The translations under genes were made by a program, and so were the position numbers. A stretch of 64,000 bases of DNA from Daphnia carinata (taxonomy: Eukaryota; Arthropoda; Branchiopoda; Diplostraca; Daphniidae). Below the pieces are notes generated by a model. That model saw only the letters and a list, made by a program, of their open reading frames with translations, searched no databases and had not been told where the DNA came from. The stretch spans positions 7,811,357 to 7,875,356 of the forward strand of contig NC_081340.1 in assembly GCF_022539665.2 (NCBI RefSeq), read 5' to 3'. Shown here piece by piece: positions 45,585 to 58,000 of the stretch; the first letter of the stretch is position 1; each line of letters begins with the position of its first letter.

Positions 45585-45966
45585 TTATCGAGCATCAAAA
45601 ACAATCACTGAAACAAAATTTCATGTCAATATTACCTTTAAATTTTTAAAAAGAAGTTACAACTTACATCTCTTTGTGCGTTTCTTATACATGATACCTT
45701 AAATATATAAATAAACAAAAAAGGATGATGAATGCCACATTTAAAAAGAATAATCATAACTTGAATCTGAACAAACACTTACGATAGCCACATTCTCTGC
45801 AACGAATTGGATCTCTTGGTTTAAGTTCATTCTCCCCATGACAATCTGAATAAATACAATACTTATTTACTGAATAAAAAATGGTAAACTTATTATTAAT
45901 ACCTCCACATATATAAACCATGGGTTGTTTTTTTTGTGGCTCTTGATCTTTGCCTAGAGGGTCCAT
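45585..45966 (-). CDS. POLR2K: RNA polymerase subunit RPB12/ABC10-alpha (POLR2K)
   Basis: This zinc-binding subunit is shared by nuclear RNA polymerases I, II and III. On the minus strand exons are 45966-45903, 45845-45783, 45697-45668 and 45607-45585, giving 59 residues (58 in human). The protein reads [35 protein letters not shown] and RTKRLIVFDAR. The two CxxC zinc pairs (CGDC and CREC) are intact and the C-terminus VFDAR is the invariant family end. Two coding exons are only 30 and 23 nt long; all junctions are GT-AG with matching phases. The stop is 52 bp from the FAIM stop on the other strand. Upstream it faces PABP head-to-head at 1.7 kb. Confidence 0.95.
45710..45715 (+). terminator. 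Candidate FAIM poly(A) signal
   Basis: AATAAA on the + strand, 178 nt past the FAIM stop and inside the POLR2K gene. Confidence 0.5.
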
Positions 45967-47320
45967 CTAAAGATATCAAAGTACATCATATTTATCTATT
46001 TTTGACCTTTTAAAATCAGAAAAAATTTATTTTATACAAGTAGAAGATAATTTGTTTTGTAAAGAAATCTCCTATACCAGAATAAATTATGAAACTCACC
46101 CTTTACGGTAAGAAAACGTGTTCAACTTTCAAAACTTTTCTCAACCTCCTGAACGGCTGGTTGTGTTATGAAACACTAATGTGCTGAAATGTGTAGATGC
46201 ACTACCGCAAATATATGAAGTACAAAGAAAAAGGGCTATGACGTAAAGGTATGGGCTTATCTACCAATGGATGGCAGTTGGAAGAGTTATAGAAACCTTT
46301 CTCTATCCCTTGAAAAAACGTAATGGTAATAGCTTAACTTTTATATCAACTTAGGGTTTGCAAGTTTACCTTGTACAAGTCCTCCTTTTTCTTTGTACTT
46401 TCTGCCTTTGACCAATCAGCATCGAGGAGCCGGAGATCCAGTAGCGCCATCTATGCATGCTGCTCAGCAACAGGAAATTGGCTGAGAACTATGTGTCAGA
46501 ATTAAAAATGGCACAACATGAGATCAACTAGATTGTCTTATTTATGTATTATTAACACCTAAGTGTTGTTAAAAGATTTAAATTATTCTATCCCAAATCT
46601 AAAATTTTAAGTTACAAATTACTATTTAATTAGGAATCAGTGCATTATGCTAAAGAAGAAAATGATACAGAGGAAACACTAATCATTTTAAGCCATCTAT
46701 GGAAATGAATCATGCAATAGATCTGTATTTTTTGTTTTGCTCTTTGTTTCTTTTGGCCTTTTCTTTCACAAGATTACTTTCTTGTATGCTGGCAGAATGT
46801 AAAAAGACTTGGAAATGTTTCTGCTTCAACGCACAACATTCGCAACTTTCACAAAGTTTCATTTACCTCATTCGCGCAAAAATGTGGGTCAGGTTATTGA
46901 CTTTGTGAAAGTATGTTAAGGCATCGGGTATTTTTCTGATTACTACTGCGTTTATGACAATGATGTGCGCATATCACAGTTTGCATAAACTTAGATTGCA
47001 AGAAGCTATGCTACATGAATGTTTGAAACGAGTGACAAATCAATTAATAAAAGCTGCATGACAAATAACATATAAAATAAAATTTTTCTAAATTATAATT
47101 ATGAATAATTCTTTAAATAACTCAAATGGCGAAAAACAATTTGTGGCAACAAATTTTATACCATTTGCATGGCGTTTTTCATTTGTTTAGCTGTAAAAGG
47201 ATATTAACCTACGGTGCCACATTTCTATATAAAATCAAAAACGGCCATACGGCATCCCGTTTCCTGTAGTGGTGGCACCATTGCTTCACTCTCTGGGCGA
47301 CGTCAGTGAGAGAGGGTGGT
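45967..47320. promoter_or_regulatory. Head-to-head intergenic region between POLR2K and PABP
   Basis: This region separates divergent genes and must hold both promoters. No coding frame with family motifs was seen. A GCGCCATCT core at 46444-46452 resembles an insect CTCF site. The stretch 46500-47240 is AT-rich with no obvious feature. Confidence 0.4.
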
Positions 47321-47345
47321 CTTTTCTTCGTTCGTTTTCTTCAAG
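47321..47345 (+). promoter_or_regulatory. TOP-like pyrimidine tract, possible PABP transcription start
   Basis: CTTTTCTTCG TTCGTTTTCTTC begins with C and is nearly all pyrimidine, as expected for a 5' terminal oligopyrimidine mRNA. Vertebrate PABPC1 is a known TOP mRNA. The start site itself is inferred. Confidence 0.4.
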
Positions 47346-47452
47346 TAAATGCAAAAAATCACAAAAAAATTGTAATTTTGCCAAAAACCCCCCAAAAAAA
47401 AAGAAAATAAGAATACTAACTTGTAAGTCAAGTTAGAAAAAAAAAATCCTCT
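47346..47452 (+). promoter_or_regulatory. Oligo(A)-rich 5' leader of PABP
   Basis: Several A runs of 6 to 10 are clustered in about 100 nt between the TOP-like tract and the 5' UTR intron. Vertebrate PABPC1 mRNA represses itself when PABP binds an A-rich stretch in its 5' UTR; the arrangement here fits the same autoregulation. Confidence 0.5.
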
Positions 47453-47519
47453 AAAGGCGAACACTGTGCTCTTATTCCATCACAATCTGTTTCTCGGCCA
47501 TTTATCTTGTAAGTACTTT

Positions 47520-47658
47520 TTCAATATGGCAACCGTCCTTACTCACGCGTTTGATCCACATTGCGTCAATTAGTACTGACGTCAATGCAACGTTTACTGT
47601 TCAGGGGAACAGGCAATGTTAGTAATACGTTTCTAATAACACCTTCTTTTATCAGCAG
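47520..47658 (+). other. Putative 5' UTR intron of PABP
   Basis: A strong donor GTAAGT at 47520 follows ATTTATCTT, and an acceptor ATCAGCAG ends at 47658, 50 nt before the ATG. Neither lies in coding sequence, so this rests on splice consensus only. Confidence 0.5.
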
Positions 47659-47693
47659 ATCAATTTATATCCTTTGCCATCTTGATAACTTGA

Positions 47694-50112
<2,419 letters not shown>

Positions 50113-50969
50113 AAAAAAGAAATAAAAGAAAAACTACCAAAAAAATGGCAAAACTTCAAAAAATCCACAAAATGTTTTTTTTTTCTTCGTCTACGACACG
50201 AGTTATACGCAACTCTTCTTCCGTTCTTTCTTCTTTGTCTCTTATCTTGATGTCATCGACCACCAATGAAGAGAACCTCCTGGTCGCCCAGCCTTCTTTA
50301 TTTTTCGCTTATACTATCCAACCTTTTCTTTATTTTCTGTTTTACTTTACTTCTTCATTTGTAATCCCATTCAGGTTGTGGGTTATACTTCAATTACAAT
50401 TTCTTCTTGTACTGGTATAATTCCGAATACAAGATGGGTTTCAGGCTAAAAAGAAAAAAAAGAAAAAAAACAAACGGAAAAACACTGTTCCTTTTTTTAT
50501 GGTGAAGGGGTTGGTCAATGAAAGAGGCAAGTCAATTGCTGTCGAGAGGGCGCCGTTTCGGCGCGCTTTGTTTTAACATTATGCTAAATCGACGGAAAGA
50601 ATTTCGTCCCGCGTGAAGGAAATCGTAAAGATAGCCAATGGGTTTTTTTTGGTACACGTACACACACCGTTGATTTGCCCTTTCGTCCAGGCACCCCAAG
50701 GAGGAAATGAGCGTTAAGAAAAAATCACCAGTTGCTTTTATGTATACATAGTCTTGTCTTTAAAAAGTTCTTGAGGACTACTGCTAGACATGTTTTCAGA
50801 GAATCGTCTAAATTGTAAAAGGAATAGGGATGGCGTGGGGGGAGGAGAGAAACGAACACAGCAGACGGATGCAGCTCGTAAATCTTTGTAAATCTTTCAT
50901 CCCCATTGGTATTCCTCTAACAAAAAGAAGCCATGTTGTGTGTTATCTTTGAACAAGTTGAGGAGTTTA

Positions 50970-50980
50970 AATAAAATAAA
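50970..50980 (+). terminator. Candidate PABP poly(A) signals
   Basis: Two overlapping AATAAA hexamers lie about 860 nt past the stop. Another AATAAA overlaps the stop codon itself (50108) and one is at 50121, both too close to be the main signal. Confidence 0.35.
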
Positions 50981-51238
50981 AACAAAATGTTTTTTTACGA
51001 AAACTCTCGAAGAGATTCTTAATTTATTTATCAGCACTGACTCGTCTGACGCTTTCTGAAGCAGACAGTAAACACACAACACTCTGAATAAATGTTTATG
51101 GTCGACTGATGTATCTTTCGTCATCCGTCGGGAGAGAAAAAAAAATAGAGAAGAGGTTGTTCACGTTGTTGTTTTAGCAATCTTGTTGTAGCAGTTTGAC
51201 ATGTTTGTGTCAACCGTGCCGTCATTGGAGCTTTAAAC

Positions 51239-51445
51239 ATGTCGGGCGGAAGAGGTGATGACACCACCGGACGGGATTCGCCAAATTTGCAGCGACGCAC
51301 AATTAAGACGTGCTTGCGAGAGGTTCAACACGTGCATTTTTTCCAACGAGGTTCCTTTTTAGCGATGGCGCTGCAATCGTGGAGTCGAGTCTCACCTATT
51401 GGCGACTTGAGAGACCGCTTGAAAAGAAAATGGGCGGGCTCATAG
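51239..51445 (+). CDS. Unrecognised small reading frame, 68 codons
   Basis: It starts with ATG in a good context (AAACATGTC) and reads MSGGRGDDTTGRDSPNLQ through a basic C-terminus ending RKWAGS. I recognise no family. It is free of the homopolymer artefacts seen in most frames here. It lies 3.6 kb upstream of Sulf1 and could be a uORF in its leader, a small protein, or chance. Confidence 0.18.
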   Translation: MSGGRGDDTTGRDSPNLQRRTIKTCLREVQHVHFFQRGSFLAMALQSWSRVSPIGDLRDRLKRKWAGS

Positions 51446-52445
51446 ATTTTTTTTTTCTTTTTTCGTTTCATTCTCGTTAGGTTAGGTTAGTGTTTCGCCT
51501 TCAGTACGTTTTTGGCTGTCGGTCCATCGGGTCCGCAGCTGTGTTTAACCGGCCGCGAGTCACGTTTCTTTTTTTTTTTTTTTTGAATTATTTTGGACGA
51601 GGTCGAAATTTCCTTGACTTTTTAGAAACAACTATTTTACTTTGAATATTTTATGGAGAAATATTTTGTCTGTTACGAAATATCTTTGAGTTGTTTCTGT
51701 TTAACTTGTTCCTCGCTTGTTTCCACCGATGTTTGATTTTATCTGATGAGGAATTTGTTGTTGCGTTATCGAAAGGGGGGAATCAAACGACAGAAAAAAA
51801 AACACGACGATTGAACCGAGTGTGTGTGTGTCATGCCCTCGTGTGCCGAGTTGTTGCTGACCGACTGAATTTCTTCTTCAGGTATTGAATTCATTCATTT
51901 TATTATTATTACCTTGTGTGTGTGTGTGTTGAATCCGTGTCCCGTTTTTTCGGCCATTTTTGTCTCGAGTGCACGTGTCTTGTGTCGTCTTCCATATTTC
52001 TATTTTGTGAGCTCTTGTGACTTGAGCTTCCAATGTTTAGACGTGGTAATGGAGGCACACACGATAACGGGCTTTCATGTTTTATTTCAAGCCACTAACC
52101 ATTTCAACCAAAACATTTTGATTATGTTTAAGACTGAAAATGTGTCTCGTGTATGGGGGGGAATGTGTGATGCCCACGTCTTGCCAAATTAATAGTTCTT
52201 TTACTGATTGGATTCCATTGTCACAACTCCAACTTAGTTTTGGATGAAAAATAAGTTCTTTTTTTTGCTATTTTTCATGGAGGGAAGGTCAGAAAAAAAG
52301 AGAAAAAAAAAAAAAGATGGAGAAGGGAATGACAGCCGGGCGACGAGGAGAGAAACAGAAAGGAATGCCTTTGAGCGGTCACACAGAATTCACAAGTAAA
52401 AAAGAAGGGAAAAAAGGAAATGAATTACGGGGCATATTTTCTCTG

Positions 52446-52469
52446 TCTCTCTCTCTCTCTCTCTCTCTC
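52446..52469. repeat. (TC)n microsatellite
   Basis: About 12 TC units upstream of Sulf1. Confidence 0.88.
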
Positions 52470-55060
52470 GGTCTATGTCTGTGTTTAGTTTGTACGCACA
52501 ATAGGCAAGGTCGTTTGTGCGCGAGCTTGGGCCGAGCTTTTTTTTTTTTTTTTTTTTTGTTTCGGGAGAGCCCGAAGAAGAAAAACGACTCACACACTTT
52601 TGCCCTCTAGGTAGACAGGAGAAGAAAAAGAAACTACAAATTTTTTGTTTAAAAAATGTATTTTTTTTTTCTTGCCCTTTTTCGTAATCGTTTTGGTGAA
52701 GTAAGAACTAGAGAGAATGTCGACAGGCAAAAAAAATTCCATAAATTAAAAACAGTAAATCCCGGTTTTATTTTCTACTTGGCTGGGCACCCTTTTATCC
52801 ACCTTGAATTGAATATCACGTGTGCCCGTGAGCGGGAAACAAGAGACACACGATCTCGCGGTTCGTTTTCAAACCAGACACGATACGATACAATCTAACG
52901 CTCTGTGCTTTTTGGCTTTTGTGTATTTTCAACCAATTATCGTGACGCAACTGACGGTGGCTGCAGCCATTTGCTAAGAGAAATGGAGGGTGGCCATCAA
53001 ACGTCAAGTGCACTTTGATGAAAGCGCATTTCTATCTTTTATTTATATATATATATATATTTTTTTTGTTTCTTAACTTGATGACGTCGGGACTTTATGT
53101 TCTGCCGCCGCCGTTGACGTGGAAACAATGAAAATAATAATCCCGGCACAGATACAAACAGAGAAGCAGATTAGAAATTTGTCTCCCTAAAAAAAAAAAA
53201 AAATATACATACAAATACGGGAATCTCGTCTTCTCCGACCGCAAATCAACAGAATTTGTTTAATTTTTTCTTACCTTTTTTTTTCTTTTATTCAAAATAA
53301 AAAAAGAAAGGTAAGAATTCCGAAACAAGTTTTGGTGGGTTTTGATTCGATGCCAGCTGGACGTTGTCATTCTGATGCGTCCAAGATTCTTGAATTGCAC
53401 TTCTTTGTTTTCAATTTCTTTCAACGAAAAGTTGACGTGTGAGACACCGAAATCCGTTGATTTCCTCTCGGACTAAATTGTTATTATTACCATGTGAAGG
53501 ATCTCCTTCCTGCTACTTCAATAAGTCCTGACAAAGGACGAGATTTTGTTCAATTGCCTCGTCAACTTTATCTTCTTTTAAAGGAATGTTAGGCCCGAAA
53601 AAGGCAATGTGTTTTTCTTTGGCTAGTTAGTTTAATAGCTCAAGAAGTGCTGTGTGTAGTATAGACATCTCCTGCACACTCTTTCACTATCTACTACGAC
53701 GACTACAATCACCTTTTTTTCTTTTCTTTTTTTTTTCTAAATGGGCTGTATACGATAGAAACGGGGGATGGTCTTAAAAAAAAAAAAAAAAAGAAAGAAA
53801 GAAAACGAGCATCGAGGAGGTAAAGATGAGAGGAACACATTCCGGTGACCCACCGTGGGTCATTACCGGCCGCGCAGCACCAAACCTGAGGAATCAACCC
53901 CATGGGCCACACCACCACACATTTTGCCGGCTTCTTTATTCCCTTTTTCTCTGTATTAATAAACCCACCCCTTCGAGAATGAGGTGTATACCGATGGGAG
54001 TTTCCGATTTAATATTTTTTTTCCTTCTTCAATTCCAATTTTTTGTGTGTGCCGTGTTGGAATGAACGTGTCTTGTCAGGTTTCAACCCGTCCAAAAGGA
54101 TTGGGACGGCGGTGAAAACGGACACAAGATGTGAGGCTCTTCTCCCGATACAAAGTAATAAGAGATCGTCCCTGATGCCCAGTAATTGAAGAAGGGAAAA
54201 GTCTCTTCATTTTCGGTTTTTATTAGTAGAAAAAAAGATTCTTCTATTCATGACACATTCCATACCTTTCTTCCTCTCTAAACACAAAAAAGAAATGAAA
54301 CATTCAGAGGGTTAGAGAGAGAGAAAAAAAAGGGTCTTTGTGAATTGCCATTGTCTTCCTTCCCCCATCGGTTTTTTTTTTAACAGAAAATATTTTATTT
54401 TATTTCGTTTTATGTTGTGCATCTCGCCATAGCCTTAGAAAACGAACACACACTACGTGGATTTATTTGAAAGGACCGACACATTTCTTTTCTATGTGTG
54501 TCATTCTTCTCTCTCTATTGGTGGTGATGGTGGTGTTGGAGTCATTGTGCGGTTAGGTTTTACTGTAGGGAAAAAGAATTGGTCTTTTTTTTTCTTGTTT
54601 AGCGTTAAAAGAAAAATAGTTTTTCGCACCCCCCTCACCGGTTTCTCTTTTGACACCAAGAGAACCCTCCAAGTACAGTCGTATTGCTTGGCTTGACACT
54701 TTACACATCCGCCCTCTTAGCTTGCCCCCTCCCCTGCTAACAAAAAAACGCTTCTATTGTGTGTGATTCTTGGAATTACGTTGCAGGGACGAACGTTGTT
54801 CTCGTTTCTTGATTGTCTCACTCTATGCTTTGTAATCTCGTTTGGCCAGTAAGGTTTCGCGCAGCCGAGCAGAATTTACCCTGTTTTTACCCACGTCCCG
54901 ATTGGAGGCGATGAGCAGCTGCATGAGGAGACAAGAGTCATAAAAAAAAAAAAAAAAAATCCATCCGAAAAAATATTCGATTAAAAAAAAAAAAACGAAA
55001 GCCACAATCAGTGTGTGAAGAAAAAGGAGCTTCATCTTGAGACATAACAACGCAAGAACA

Positions 55061-58000
55061 ATGAATATGCGCAAGATCGTTTGGACGTTATGGGCGATCG
55101 CCTTTGTTTATGGGAGCGTGAGCTGCCAAGCCGGCGATGAAGGTGAGCGTCGAGGCGGAAGAAAACGGAATCGGGGCACGGGCACTTCGGCCTTTCGTCC
55201 CGAACAGAGCAGCCCATCGAATCATGGCCGTAACCTTCCCATGCCCGATGACCCACTGTTCACTGACCAACGAGAAATCCGGCTCTCTTTCATGAAGGTA
55301 ACAGCACAAGCACTTATTGTCGATGAATATTTAAAGTACTCATCGTTGCGTGTTTGAAAACGGTAGGAGCGATTGTGGAGCCCGAGTGGATCGACGGACG
55401 CTTCTCGGAAAAAGGCGGCCACGACGACGAGTCACAATAGCAAGAAGAAGCCGTCCAAGTCGAGCGGTGGTGGCCATTCATCGGATAATTATTCTGGCCC
55501 GCGAAAGACCGGCTCTGACTCGTCAACGAAGACGAACCCTAAGAAGCCCAATATCATCCTGATGGTGACGGACGACCAGGACGTCGAACTCGGCTCTCTG
55601 GAATACATGCCCAAAACGAGAGCTATTCTCAAAGAAGGCGGCGCTTTCTTTCCAAACTCTTTCGTCTCGACGCCAATGTGTTGCCCGTCTCGCAGTTCCA
55701 TGCTTACGGGCCTATTCGTCCACAATCACGGAGTCTTGACTAATAACGAGAATTGCTCATCAGGTCAGTTGTCAGCCTCTGATGTTTTGTTTCATTCAAA
55801 GTAGTGACATTTCCGTTTCCCATCTTATCGTCGTCGTGTGTGTGCGTGTGACGTATGCTGGACTAAAAACAAAAAACGGGCATTTTCTTTTTTGTTTTTC
55901 GCTTTGCTTTCTTTTCTCAAATATAATTAGCCTATTGGCAAGCGGAGCACGAGCCGAGGACGTTTGGCGCCTACTTGGCCAGCGCTGGATATCGGACGGG
56001 CTATTTTGGTAAATACCTCAACAAATACAACGGCAGGTATGTGGCAGTTTATTTTCGCGGTTTTGCAGCGTCAAAATTTAAACGTACAAGAAAAAAATAT
56101 ACACGAACGCGTGACGATCCATTCGAGCCCGTATCAACATCCGTCTTCTGTACTCTCATCCTGACCGCATTTTGTCTTTTTTTTTTTTCCCTCCCCCAAT
56201 AGTTACGTCCCGCCTGGATGGAGAGTGTGGGCCGGTCAAGTCATGAATTCACGATACTACAACTACACCATTAACTTCAACGGCCAAAAGGTATAAAGAA
56301 AAAAAAAAAAACATATTTTCTTTTAAATCTTTGATTTCTTGTTGGCTCGCCAACTTGACGGCGGCGAGACCCATTAAGAAACGCGCTAGAGAATTTCTTG
56401 TTCTTTTCCAACTGTTTTTTTTTTGTTTTGTTTTGTTTTCTGGCTTGTCTGAAAATGCAAAAAAAAAAAAAAAATGAAAATAATGGTAATAATAAGGACG
56501 ACGTACACAATTCTAATAATGACGATAATTGGCCGACAGATCAAACACGGCGCCGACTACCAGACGGATTATTATCCCGACTTGATCACCAACGATTCCA
56601 TTAGTTTCCTGCGCGAGTCTAAGCAACACTACGATCATCAACCTTTCCATTTGGTGATGAGTTTTCCGTCTCCTCACGGGCCCGAAGACTCGGCGCCTCA
56701 GTATTCGAACATGTTTTTCAATGTGACGCGACATCGGACGCCCAGCTATGACTTCGCTCCCAATCCGGATAAACAATGGATTTTGCGTTGGCTTGGCAAG
56801 ATGAAACCGGTCCATCATCGTTTCACCGATTTGCTCATGACGAAACGCCTCCAGACGCTTCAGAGTGTCGACGATGCCGTCGAGAGGATTTTTAGCGAGT
56901 TGGTGGCACTCGGCCAGCTGGACAATACCTACATCTTTTACACGTCGGATCACGGCTATCATCTGGGACAGTTTGGACTGATCAAAGGTACAAATCTTAT
57001 TCACATTCCCTTTAGGCGACAAAGTTTTTTCCTTTCGAGATTAAAGGTGATGGGTGATCTTATCATTTTGCGCTTGTCATTTTGAAAAAATGGATTCAGA
57101 AAGAACTTGGCTGTCAATTTTGTTTGACTATTGTCAACGCGTGCTTTACCTTTTTCGAAGGGGCAAGGGGGGGAGGTTTACTTTTGTCAATCAACTGTCA
57201 ACTTCTGATGGATATCTTTTTATTATGAATTTTTTTTTTTTTTTTTTCCCAAGGATAATTTGCATTTCGTGTGAGGCCAAAAAAAAAAGTGAATATTCCT
57301 TATGAAAAAAAGATTAATTTTTTTTTTTTTTTTTATAAAATGTGAAATGTGTTTAGGCAAATCATTCCCGTTCGAGTCCGACATTCGAGTCCCATTTTTG
57401 GTCCGCGGTCCAGGCGTCGGACGCGGTCGGGTGGTCCAGAGTCTGATTGGCAATGTTGATCTGGCGCCGACGTTCCTGGAGATTGCCGGTTTGCCCGTGC
57501 CATCGCACATGGACGGCGCCTCTATCTTCCGATTCTTCCAAAAGGAGAAGGTTAAAAGCCGTGCGCCCTGGAGGGACACGTACTTGATCGAGCGGGGCAA
57601 AATGCCACCCGCGCTCTTCCCAAAGCTCAACGTAGTCGAAGATGTTCCCAATAACAATGAAGGTACGTCCGTGTTCACCTCCCCCTTGCATTTTATTCTT
57701 TTTTCCTTCATCTTTGCTGGTTCTTTTCCTAACAATCATCGGATAGGAGCTGAAGGCGACGATGCTGACGGAGTGTCGGTCGAGTACTCTCCGCCGCGAG
57801 GCAAATTTGAACGATGGGCTGTCGAATGCCGCAAGCCGCAGTACCAAAGCCCTTGCACTGGATTTCAAAAGTACGAGTGTGTCTTTGTGGACGAGCGCTG
57901 GCGAATGAAAAAGTGCCGGCCGTCCGTCCACAAGGTAGCCAAGAAGAAATGGTGCCAATGCAAAGCCCTCTCCAAGTACCGACTCAGCAAATTGGAGCCG

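Larger units (their letters stand above)
50113..55060. other. PABP 3' UTR and intergenic region before Sulf1
   Basis: The PABP 3' UTR probably runs to AATAAA copies near 50970-50980 or 51086. The remaining T-rich sequence shows no coding exon with family motifs; part may be 5' UTR of Sulf1. It contains a CTCF-like AGAGGGCGCC at 50545, three TTAGG-like units at 51477, a small frame at 51239 and a (TC)n at 52446. Confidence 0.5.

Noticed and set aside
45754-45966. Single 70-codon POLR2K frame ending CLFRFKL
   Set aside because: It reads through two introns; the spliced four-exon form restores the invariant family sequence and length.
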